A DNA stretch of 64,000 bases from Progne subis subis (taxonomy: Eukaryota; Chordata; Aves; Passeriformes; Hirundinidae), in the NCBI GenBank assembly GCA_022316685.1, contig JAKJHU010000037.1:2281792-2345791 (forward strand). Direction: 5' to 3'. The translations under genes and the position numbers were made by a program. Positions 37,636-49,300 of the stretch are shown here, one piece after another. The notes beneath the pieces were generated by a model. The model saw only the letters and a program-made list of their open reading frames with translations, ran no database searches and was not told the origin of the DNA. Each line of letters begins with the position of its first letter. Position 1 is the first letter of the stretch.

Positions 37636-37641
37636 TTTATT
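37636..37641 (-). terminator. INVS: Candidate distal INVS poly(A) signal
   Basis: AATAAA on the - strand. If used, the INVS and TEX10 transcripts would end about 250 bp apart. It would serve the alternative last exon starting at 38826 or an extended 3' UTR. Confidence 0.4.
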
Positions 37642-38768
37642 TTTGCTGAGTTCATATTTTTAAATACATTGTGCAAGGTAAATGCACTGTGGCAACTCCG
37701 AAGCTATTAAAAGAATGATATTTTTCTAGAGTAGGGCCCATCTTTTCTTGCTTCTTTCTTTAACGTGTATAGAAAAAGTTATTTAAAAAGTTGGTGATAA
37801 TATCAAAGGGTAGAAAACACAGCCCTAATAGTTTCCATAGGTTGTGAAAGCAGTTTCTTTAGTGAGTGTTTTTTGTCAGCATGTCTACATTTCCTTCCAA
37901 ATCTATAGTTATCTAAGGAACAATTGTTTCTTTAGTAGAAAAGTGGAGCATAAAGGCTGTTCTTCCTTTCCTGCTTGGATTTTAAAATTAATTTAATGAA
38001 CTTGAGGTAAAATTGAACACTGGTCTCTCAGAACTGTAGTATCTTTAGTACAGTTTCCCTCTTTGAAACTCTGATGAACACATTCAAAATTCCTACTTTT
38101 TGCAATGGAAAGCACTGAATGCCCCTACAAGGTTATGGCAATACAGGGCTTAGTGCTTCATTTCTGTCTTCAAATGCAATTCAGATTTCATCCTATGTTG
38201 GTAAAGAAATTAACAGTTGCATTTAAAAAACAGTTTGTACACAAAATGAGTCCAGCTCCTTAGAAGTCTGCTTGGCATGTAATGCTGTGATAATACAAAG
38301 CTGAAAACGTTCAAGTTTAATACATCATAGATGGCTTATACATTATGAAAGATAACAGCTGTACTGGAATGGATCTTAAATCCCAAACATTGTTTGCTTA
38401 ATGCTTGAGTCTTGTATTTTTTGGTTTTGCAGCAGCAGTGGTTGGTTGCATGTTGTATGAAAATTGCCTTGATTTTCCCATGGTCTCCAGCAAATTAACA
38501 GAGTGTAGGTTGTTCACTGTAAAAGAACAAAATAGTTTTGATGAGTAACTCCAGTGGGTGAAAAGCAGCTTCATCTACACTATGTTCTAGATTTCATAAG
38601 CAGCAAATCTGCTGGGAGCAGAACATGCCTTTTTCCTGGCATCTCACTGCTGTTTGTCTCTCAATAGAGTTTGGTTTCTGCAGCACTGGGTACAGCTTGT
38701 GTGGAACACTGATGATGCTGCTGCTGCGTGTGGGACTTGAGCAGAGCCTCTCAAGGGTGTAGTGACGT

Positions 38769-38826
38769 TCACCCCCATAAATGAGCGTAGTGCTCCAGAC
38801 TAACACTACACTCTTGGCTGAATTTG
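38769..38826 (-). CDS. INVS: Possible alternative INVS terminal exon
   Basis: On the - strand a strong acceptor (TCCCTTTCTGCTCTTCAG/CAAATTC) opens at 38826. Spliced to the donor-like AG/gtaatt at 40198 (phase 2), it would add S-KFSQECSVSLEHYAHLWG and stop at 38769. Spliced instead from the 40610 exon (phase 1), it opens a different 78-codon frame ending at 38594. Neither tail is confirmed by homology, so it may be a cryptic site. Confidence 0.3.
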
Positions 38827-39893
38827 CTGAAGAGCAGAAAGGGATTGTGTTGAGCAATCTTTAGCAACATGAGGTAGGCAGTGGACACTTCTTAGAAAGT
38901 GAGGGAAACCAGTCCAGGGGCTAAGGCAAGTGCTTTGAATTGCTCATACAGTGTTTTTTTATTTCCTGTAATGTGCTACAAATAATACGTGTTTTCCTTT
39001 CCCAGGTTTGTAAAGATTAGTTGCAAACATTTCAGTGCTTTATCCCATTCTAGCCAGGGTCATCCCAAGTGCAAATCCAAGTGTTTCATTGAGGGTGTGA
39101 ACTCGGCACATCTTAAGGACATCTTTCTAATGCCAACAGTTGCAAAACCTGCTCCTTTGCAACTCTGAACACACTTTAATGTCCACACTGAAACAAAGAA
39201 CCAGGCTGTCTGGTTCTACTACAGAGAACCTCTTAAGTGCCACTTGCTGAATTGACAAAAGGAATCTATTTAGTTAAAAAGGCAAACCAGAAAAAGAACA
39301 AATTTCAAGGTCTGGAATGTTTTAATGGTAACAATCTTAAAGGGCCTGTTTGCTAGAATATTCCAAAACACCCCATGCCTGTATCTCCCATCCCTTTTGC
39401 ACCTGTCACCTGCCTTACTGAACATTTCCTTTGAACACCCTCTGCGCAATCCCCCCTTCTCGTGTTTGACTGAGTTGGGTGTCAATCCCCGGTACAGAGT
39501 TGTCACTGCTCGCTTCTTCCACGAGCTCTATGAACATTAAAACTCAGGCTGACAGTCAGCCTTCACCTTCCCAGATGTACCTTCTGCAAGGGAAGAATGA
39601 AACTGAACAGTCCATTCTGACCTACTCCAGGCACCTACGTCAGAAACGGAGTATCTGGCATTAGCCACTGACAGCTCTGAACTTTTCCAACAAACGTAAT
39701 GTTGTCATGCACAAAGGCAGGCAGATGAAAAACATGTTATTGTCTTTTAAGTAAGGGCTAAAGTTCCCTGAGCTCCTATTAGGTGAATAAAAGTAGGTAG
39801 TGTTCTAAAGGAACTGGGCAGAGTTCCTATCACTAACCTATTCGTCACCAAGTTATGAAAGCAAAGGCCACACCAGCCTCAAGAGAAAGCCTT

Positions 39894-39899
39894 TTTATT
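39894..39899 (-). terminator. INVS: Candidate proximal INVS poly(A) signal
   Basis: AATAAA on the - strand lies about 295 nt after the TAA stop at 40194-40196. It would give a compact 3' UTR for the unspliced terminal-exon model. Confidence 0.45.
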
Positions 39900-40193
39900 T
39901 CAGAAGACAGGGAGATCAGTTGTCCTGAAAAGTTAAATGAAAAGAGCTAAAAGCTCTTTTAAAATTTAGATTTGTATCTGCTTGAAGAGGTGGCAATCAA
40001 ACACCTGTCTGGTCATGCCTCCTAATTAAAACAGTTCTCAGACAGTGAAATAAAAAGGCCTCTGTCTCTTAGCAAGGCAGAAATTCACCTACAGTTCTAA
40101 CAAACTCAAGGATAGGTTCCACTGTTGGATTTCCTTCTGGCTTCAGAATTGTGTTAAATTACTTGAAAAATGTATTTTACTTCTCTTTGCAAA

Positions 40194-40378
40194 TTACCTG
40201 AATTCCTGACTCCTTGGAGCAGTTGCTGTGCTCCCATCTAGCTGTGGCCTGTCTGACTGAGGTGTAGCACAGCCAGGAACACCAAATGCGCAGCGGGGCA
40301 CTAAACCTTCATGTGGTGAAGCACCAACATTACCACAGCTCCCAACTCCAAGTAAGTCCTTAACAGACTTTAAAAATT
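40194..40378 (-). CDS. INVS: INVS C-terminal exon (probable terminal coding exon)
   Basis: The acceptor TGTCAG/AA lies in phase 1 with the previous exon. The frame reads E-FLKSVKDLLGVGSCGNV, then a diverged tail ending TAPRSQEFR and TAA at 40196-40194. FLKSVKDLL aligns loosely with the human NLQCIHLLENSG tail, which supports homology, but the rest is unlike mammalian inversin and longer. The stop overlaps a donor-like AG/gtaatt at 40198, so the exon could alternatively splice on to 38826. The exact end is uncertain. Confidence 0.6.
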
Positions 40379-43300
40379 CTGACAAATGGCACTTAGTAAA
40401 GAAGTTTTTCATCTAAATGACTCAAGGATAGAAATGCAGTGCTCGATTAAGCCCAGAACTGGTGAAAGGAGTACACAATCACAACAGTTTGGCAGTAGTT
40501 ACGCATTTTGATAAGAGCCCAGTCCTTAAGCAGATTGTTTTCTTATCTAAGAAGAAATGAATCTCGGGTATATCAACATCAAAATATTCTTAAAATGGAT
40601 GTGTCCTACCTGAGACCAGCTGCACATCAGAAAGTTTCAGCTTAGAAGGAGGTCTTGTTGACTGACACACTTTCCCTTCCTGAGAACGTCCTTAAACAAA
40701 CAATGTGAACAGCTCTGTGTTTATCACATAAATACACGGTTGTGTATAGCTACAAACTATTTCAGTAAACTACAGCATTATTTTATCCTAAAAATTACTT
40801 TCCTTTTTTATGGAGAAACTTGTGAGACTTTCCATGTGACAGAAAATCATGACAACCACAACTGAAATTTAACTAATGTTAAAATGCATTTTGCAGTTGC
40901 TATTAAAAAAAAAAAAAAAAAACACAAAACAAAAAACAACAACAAAAAAAACCCAACAACAACAACAAAAAAAACACCAAAAAAAACCACCACCACACAT
41001 TTATTAGCTTTATTTATTTTATCCTTTTTGGTTCTCAAAGCTACAAAGCCATGATAGAAGTGACTTACCACCTGTTAAAGTACATATAGTTAGGATATCC
41101 TTACTCCATCAGGGATCCACACTGTAAAGGAACTCAAAGTCTGGAAGCAATACTTCTCCTCTACCTTTTCTTGAAGGTGCATTCCTTTGCACGTGCACAT
41201 TCAGGCACATTGCAAAGCAGTGCAGAATTATAAAAGACAAATCTTGCTCTTGCCATAGAGATCACTTATCTTCATACAGAAAGTTATCAACATTGAACAC
41301 ATTCTTCAAATGAAAATATTTCTAAAACAGTAACAAAGTTTAAAACAATGCTTTAAGAATGATCCAGATAACTACTCTGCATGGATAAAGCCAGCTATCC
41401 CCAGCTTCTCTGTTCTCTTTCCACATTGATACATGGCGAGCAGCTCTGGCAATGGAATTATTTGATTGCTCAAGATTTGTGCTGAAACAATGCTGTGTGG
41501 GGATTCAAACAGCTTTAGCAGCAGCCGTTTTAAATCACTGAGTTGATTGGGTTTTTTAACCTGAAACAAAAATACAATTGCCCAGAACACCTGAGATTCA
41601 GACTAATTTTTATAAATATTTGAAATCCTTAACAATTAGGTAAGAAGTGCGTAGACAAATACACTCTGTTATAAAATAAAAGCACAGTTATTCAAAATAA
41701 ATTATAATGAAAAGAAAATTACCATATATCTGCTTTAGGATGGACTGCTTGCTGGTTTTTATGGCTGAGCTGGTTTTGTGTAAGGATTTCAGATTTTTAC
41801 ATGAAGGAACTGATTTCAGAGGGCTATGGTTCAGCTGTTTCCTCCAAGCAACCTGAATGAAGAAGGCAGCTGCCTCTTGTCTCCATTTGTCTTCAGTCTT
41901 CCTTGCACTGCCGCTTAGCACTAAGGAGCTGAAACAACTCCTGTCTTAGCTGGTAACTAGAGAGCAGAAAAGAGAAGAGCACTTGTTTTAGGTGACCTGT
42001 TTTTACTTCCTGTGCTTTCCACGCATCAGTTCACATGGTGGATTACATGAGTAACTGGGAAAACAGAGCTCCCACTGATGTGCTAAGTCACTTGGATGAG
42101 AAATGTTTGTTCAGAAGAAAAAGTAGGAGTTGGGGTCAATTTTGGATGCATCCATTATTTCACACAGTTAACTAAAGAAGTGGCATTACAGGTATCAAAA
42201 GTTACAGTGCTTCAGCATCAGCTTATCAGCTGCTTTATGTATTAATTAATTAATCATCAGAAGACAAAACTATAAATACTTATGGTAACAGCATAATCAG
42301 TACTGCTTCCTCATTTTCACTATATTCACGGCTTAATAACACCAAACTTTCTCGTGTGCCTTAGCACTTCATGTCCTCAGTCAATCAGTGCGAGAGACAA
42401 ACCGAATCTGCCTCCTGTGGGTTCAACTGCTCATTTCCGCTGCAGGAAGCGGAGCTGCTCTCCACCCCTCCTCTGAAGGTGCTCCCCTCACCTTGTTTTC
42501 AGCCATCTGTGTTTTTTCCCTTCCCTTCCCTTCAAAGGCTCCCTGTCCTGTGGCCCAGCCTTGCCTCGGCTGCTTTGATCTCGCCCACAGGCGCAGCGCT
42601 CTGCGAGTGGCAGCGGCAGATGATCTGTCCCTCACACTCCGGTGGCAAACGGCACCGGCAGCGAGGAGTTCTTTGGGGGCTTTTTTCCGCTTGAATCGGA
42701 GGCAAGTATACAATCGGATATTGGCGTTTCGCGCCCTCAAGTCAATTAACTGGCTTAGCAATTAACTCTGAATCCTCCCAGTACAAGCCTGGCACAAATG
42801 AGCATTGAGTAACACTTGTAAAATATTAATTATAAGTGTTTGGTGACAGGCCAAAAGGCATTGATCATCAGCCCCTCTGGCATTCAGAAAGGCGTCTACT
42901 GGATGTCCCGGTAAAGCGAGGGAGGAAGGAGAGATGAGGAAGGAAAGAGGTGATTTTTACTGTTGCTCCCTCTGCAACGAGTTCTAAATTAAAACAAAAG
43001 ACATCAAGCCAGTTACAAACTGTTTAAATATATGTTCTAAGCCAATGAACTACGTAATTCAAACAAAGCAGTAGTCATATACAAAAAATGAGTGCATAAA
43101 AGCACAATAGAATGCCAAAGGGGGATGATATGCTCCGTTACAGCCTAAATAATTTTAAACTTCCAATAAGCTTAGTAAATTACCTCTGTGAAATTTGCTG
43201 GGTGAGACAAATGTATTTAATCTTAATTTAGTGAAGCTTCAGAATTCAGGCATGTACTGTTATGCAGCTCATTAAAGTACATAACAAATGCAGGCAGCAA

Positions 43301-46300
43301 CTGCATCTTGACAGGGCCTGCAAGTTGTGAGGCATGGTATGAATTCAGAACAGGAGTATTATTGAGACACAGAGGGAAAAAATGATCCAGTTTTCTTAAA
43401 TAACATGCCACTCTTGACTTCTCAATGGGGTAAGAGAGGAAAAGAAAGTGAAGAGGGTGCACAGTTGCAGTGACTTGCTAACATAACTTGAGCTCAGGAT
43501 GGGTTAAGTGAATACTTTAACTGCAGAAAAAACAATTGGGGAACTGTTTTATACTGAAGCAGAAAAGAATACTGAGCTACTATCTTGGAATTCAGTAATT
43601 ACTGCCAGATGCCTTTGTTGATACGTGAAATGACCCATTCACAGTTGCTCCACCTTCGGACCCAGCTGTGGTTTCATGTTTGCAGAGAACTTCAGGTAGC
43701 TTTAAGCAACAAGAAAACAACTGTGAGGTTCTGACACTGCGAAGATGTAGGCAGTTATCTGTAGAGCAAGTGCACATTGTTTTAATTCAGCTCTCTCGTA
43801 AGAGATCATTCTGATCCTAGTGAGAAAACAGGAGAACGGGACCAAGTTTGATACAATATCAACCTGACATGGTGCCTTAAAATATACCCAATGCTTAGAC
43901 AACAAAACTACTGCACATATAAGAAAAGTGGAATATCCATATGCAGAACAACAAAGCTGGCAAGTGGTATTCTCACTCATTGTTACAGAAGCTCTAATCT
44001 TAAAAACCTCTGCTGACCAAATTATGCACACCGCAATAATATATTAAAAAACTGGAGTTTGACTCCAGTGAGAGAACAACAGTGACAGCAGACAACTTAT
44101 TCCAGCTTCTCTCGGCTCCCTATGGGCCCTGGAGCACGGTGGTACAGGCCCCAGTGCCCCCCAGGAGAGAGAACACAGACACAGAATCTGTAAGCCTCAA
44201 TGAGCAGGATAAGCAATTAACCTTTGGCAAGCCACACACCTTAGAATACCCTTTTGGCGGATACGTTTATAAAGTTTGCAGATTTGGGAATTGAAACATT
44301 CTCCTGAGAGCAGCAAGTTTAATACACTTAAGTAGACCAGTACCACTCTGCTGTTGTGTTTGCCTTCAATAGGTAAATCAAGACTATAAAATTTGCAGAG
44401 TGAGACAAATGCATTTAGTTCTAATTTAGAGAAATTCCAGAACTCAAGCATGTACTTCTACATGTTTCTAATGTAGAATTACACAATAACATTGTATAAT
44501 TTTACTGCTGTCTACAAGTACATGCTATTTACCTTGTGCAAGTTTGGAACAAAGGCAAACACGGGACTGTGGAAGAACTGCCAAACTAATGTCTCCTGCA
44601 GTCTTGCAAGATTTATGATCTTTGTGAGTGTTCTATGAGTTCTTGCAAACAGAACAGGTATATTTATTTTTCACTATCGAGTATTTAAATGACAAATGTA
44701 ACTTAAACAATCTTTAATTCCCACAATTTCCAAAATGCAAAGTGTTAGTAAGTGCTTCTTGGAGAGAACACACACCATCCCTGTTTCAGCGGGTGGACAG
44801 TTGAGAAAGGCCTATCCAAAATTTGTAGTGTAAGTGGAATGCAGATTTCTGTGCAGGTAATTCAGCTTAATGCATGGCTTTGGATCCCAGTTCTTGTGGG
44901 GAAATTTGCACAAGCACTCACTACACATCCTTCTGCTTTGTCTTAAAGCCATGGCACATGCCTGCCCCTCTGTAAGGATTTAAAACTGGTGTTGAGTGAA
45001 AGCAGCAGAGCCAGCAGCAGCAGCACCTGCAGATACCCTCTCCTAACCTACTCCTGGCTTCCTTTAGCTTTTGGTATCTAAGTGATTTGAACAAATAAGA
45101 CAAGAACTTGGGATCTGCATCAGAAAAGAAGGCCAAGGAGCAAGCAGCAGAGAGAGCAGAAGTGGTGGAACCCTGGGAGAAAAAGCAGCTGCTTTGCTTC
45201 ACGGTTCAGAGGAATATGGCATGGAATCACAGAACCACAGAGTGGTTTGGGTTGGAAGGGACTTTTAAAGACTATTCCATCCACCCTCCCTGCCATGGCC
45301 AGGGACATCTTCAACTCGGAGTCCCTCAGAGAAACCAGTTAAACCAGTGAGAGACCTGGAAAGATTATTAGTAAATATAAGCAATTAATAGTTTTCTGCA
45401 TCCATTAAAATCAAAGAAAGTTTAAATAAAAACAAGAAATAACAATAATTTACATATTATGTACTTCCCTTACATACTCTTCCTGCCCATTTTGATAAGA
45501 AACTGAATATTAATGAGCATGTATTTTTAGAATGACTGCATTTCTGAGGCTGAAACTCACACACTCATGAAAGCAGGATAATGCTATAGAAAGCATTCTG
45601 TACATTCCTCTGTACAGCAGTTGTTCCTGCTTAATCAAGGTATTCAAGCTACCTTTAAGTTTTGGCAATGAACACTCAAAGCTCTCATACGTTCTGTTGT
45701 TTGGTTATCTGGTTAAATGTTAGGTCAGAACACAATTTCAAGTATGTCACTGAACTCCAGGTTTAGGCAAATCTTGATTTGCACTCTCTAAAGAAATATC
45801 AGTACTTGAAATAGAAGTTCAGTGATTTCTCTGATTATTAAAAGTCCTCACTTACCTTGCAGTTTTTATGAACTTACTAATGTAATTCTACACATCCGGA
45901 ACTCCCTTCCCCTTGTGTGGAGAAAGATTATTAACTGCTCCCTTTAGCACTGGCAACACTGTAAGCAAAATAAAGCGCTTTGCCAGCAAGCCTAGTTTCA
46001 TTTACATTTACTTGTACCTCACTCTTCTCCAGCCACTGAAACAGTAATCTTACCTTCTCCACGTCCTCTGTATGACTGTGGCAGCGTAGTTCTTCTTCCG
46101 AAAAAGCTCTTTTCTTTTTCTTTCTTTTTCTATGATCTGCATTCGAATCTCTAGAGGGATTAGTTCAATATTTGTACTTTGCCACGGAACAGAACATAAT
46201 TGATCATCTGCATTTCTGGATCCAATTATGCCTGTTTTTTCCAAGTTCAAACTGTCATCAGAAGCAGAACATGCTATTGGGTTTCTTGGCACAGTCCTGG

Positions 46301-49300
46301 TAGGTTCTGCCTCAGCAGACAATAATGAAGAGGCCTTTTTTGCCGTTTCATTGTTTCCCACTTTGACAGTTTGTTCTACAGCATGCAGGCTGTCATCTCT
46401 GTTGCTTACAAATACTGTTTTGGCACTTCCCGGTCTGCTAGAACCAGCTGGTGAACGTCTCTTATCATTTACCTCTTTATTTCTGGGTTTCTGCTGGTGC
46501 CTTTTGGCTTTGGAAGAAGCCTCACCCAGCTTTGATTTTTGCGCCATTCCACCGGTACAACCGACATCGCAGAAGAGCACAGCCCTCCCCTCACCGTGGT
46601 CCCCCTTGCCAGAGGGAGGCTGACTTCGATCCCTCAGCTTTTCCCCAGCACTGGTAGTCCTGCAGGTGGAAGCAGAAAGCCTCCTGCTCCTCCGAGCACA
46701 GGCACCCGTTGTGTCGACAGCGTGTTCCTTGTGCTTTTCCCCATCCGCTTCTGCAGCAGCTGCAACATGATGTTCCACTTCAGCTTTTGTTCCCTCGTTT
46801 GCTTTGCCACAGTGGAAATGGACACAACTTGGCTTGCTTTTCATGTGTTTCCTCAATGAATCTTTAGACAGAAAAATTGAAAACAAATTCAGTCTCTGAC
46901 CCAGCAAAACACAATTTATGTCTCTGACGTTTTCGCTTCGGGGCACACTAGGATTCACTTAAATGAATAAAAAAATGCAAGCAGGAAGAATCAGAAGAGG
47001 ACGTGGTTGCTGGTCACAGCAGAGTCCCAAACACCTTCATTTTCTTAATGTTTTACAAATGGTTTTCTTTCTATCATTACATTTGAGTTATGAAATGTAA
47101 CAGCCTGAAAAACTCCTGCTGTATCCTGGCACAGAATAACCCACTGGCCCAGGAAACCCATAGCACTTTGCTTCTCAGTACTTCCCTTGACATCCTGAAT
47201 GAAATTATGAAGTCCTTCCTATTTCTCCCTTGCTGCTGTGTGAGATCACTGCTTTAAAATACTCTGGTGAGGGTGACTCAGAAGCCAGCCTGGAGTGCAA
47301 AACTGAAAATTTCCCATCTTCCATTCACCTTCCATTCTACTTGGAAATTAACATGAGAATGATGAAATAGATCAGAGAGGATGAAATAAAGCAGACAGGA
47401 TGTTACAGGGTAGGCAGGAGGGGAAAAAGAAAAGAAAGAGATCTCTGAGATACTGTCATTCCAGAAAATCATTCGGATCATCCAAAACCTGGTGAAACCA
47501 TGCTATATTTGTAATGCCTTTACAGATTACCCATTTGACTGGATAACCAGATCAGAAAACAACCAACAACTGAATCAGAGTTTTCACAGCCCAAAGGGTC
47601 TAAACTTATATTTAGTTCCAATAAAATGACCAATGTAGTCCATTAAAGTTTTGGTCACAAGCGAATTGATTAAAGCACATAATGAGAACTGACTATAGAA
47701 CTTCATGGTTTGATCCTTGTTGCATCAACTTTCCTGGCACCACTTCAGTAACAAAAAGATAATGCATACCTAAAAAAAGGCATAGCATTCTTTCAAGCAC
47801 TGGCTGTTTGGATTAAGTGAGAAGATAAATCTCATTTAAAAACCAGAGTTACCATTTCTTCATTAACATTCTTCATGTGCACCACAGATAGGTCAAATAT
47901 CTTTAATCTGATTTTGTTCAAAGACTGCAAGCAATAGAACAATTGCCCACAGCCTGTTTTTGCATATTCAAGGTATTTTTATAGACACTGTAACACACTG
48001 TACTGATGTTTTTCACTACTTCACAGAAAGTAAAAGAATCTGTATATCACTCTACCCTGCTGCACAAATTGCTCAAGTGATGAAAGAACATTAAATTACA
48101 GAACGACAAAGCGGGTTCTGTATATAAAATACCCCCAAGAAGTGGACAGAGCGGATAAACAGCGCAATTAAAAAAGATCACAAACCTTGCCTAGTCTTAT
48201 GACCTTCACTCTGAGGCTCTGCTGACAGGCAGCTCTCCTTTGGGGTCCCTTTGTCATGTCCAGCTTTAGGTGAACCTCTGCTGTTTCTCCCTGGCTGGAT
48301 CTGCGAGGCATTGAGGGACAGAAGCCTCTTGCTCTGTGTGTCAGCTGCTTTGTTGGGTAACTGTGGGACACTGGTGGCCTTCTCCCGACTCGTGGGATTC
48401 TGTTGTACCCAAAACTTGTTTTGTTCCACGTTCTGCATCCCTTTCTGCAGCTTGGTTTCTTTCCTCTTACTTTCCTCTTCACGTTTCCTGCAATTACAGT
48501 CCGTACCATAAGAAGTTTGAAGATTAAATCTAGGGAGCATGTATCTAACTTGAACACACTCCTCTCTAAAAATCTGACACTGCCACAACAAATCCTTGAC
48601 TTGACATCTTTTTCGTGAGAAAAGGACGCATATTGCACTGAAATGTCTTAGCTTGATCCGAAACAACAACTGACTTGCAGCTACAGCCTGATGAAGGTTA
48701 AGTCCTTGTCAGCCAGCTGCCCATTCAGTCTGCAGTTGTTTTGACTGATCTTAAAACACTCACTTATTGAAAACAACTAAATATAGGGGGTTATATAAAT
48801 ATACAAAAATTAAAAGCAGGACTTTAAAAAGAATCATGACACTAATAATTGTGTTTGTAACTAGTAATGAGCAATATTTTAATGTGAGTAGTAATCCAAT
48901 GCACTGTATTTGAAAAGCAAAAAACTAACAAAAGACACAATATCTTTAAGAATAATTTTTTCGTACTTAAATGGGTCATAGTACAGACAATTATAAACCA
49001 ACTTTGAACTAGCTACTGGTACTAACTTGCTGCTGTGTATTTGTCATTGGCAGATAATTAATTCTACATAAACATTATATGTCATATAAATGACAAATAC
49101 TGATAATAGGAGATGTGAATTAAAAACTTGTGTGCACGTAGTATGCCATTAAAATGGTGATATTTGGATTTCCAAAATGAAATAAGTCATGCATCTCTTA
49201 ATAGTGTAGCCATAAAAGAGAATTTTGGACAAACTTAGGAAAGGTGCATCCATTCAATAAAATTTTGCAGCCTATTTTGAAATACAGTGGGCTACCATTG

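Larger units (their letters stand above)
37386..40193. other. Convergent 3' region between TEX10 and INVS; INVS 3' UTR and possible alternative exon
   Basis: Between the TEX10 poly(A) site and the last convincing INVS coding block lie 2.8 kb of AT-rich sequence. On the - strand it holds two possible INVS poly(A) signals (AATAAA at 39894-39899 and 37636-37641) and a possible alternative last exon beginning at 38826. How much of this is INVS 3' UTR cannot be settled without transcripts. No other gene is recognised. Confidence 0.6.
41957..46053 (-). other. INVS 4.1 kb intron
   Basis: The intron contains a CpG-rich pocket with CCAAT and E2F-type sites (about 42371-42740), two diverged copies of a roughly 100-bp sequence (43161-43262 and 44363-44462), a short perfect hairpin (44051-44069) and a CR1 fragment (about 45221-45320). 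Open frames in the CpG pocket have no recognisable homology. Confidence 0.75.

Noticed and set aside
42388..42765. 125-codon open frame on the + strand in the CpG pocket
   Set aside because: Overlapping long frames on both strands point to GC composition; no homology recognised.
46228..46859. + strand open frames opposite the large INVS exon
   Set aside because: Antisense shadows of a long GC-richer coding exon.
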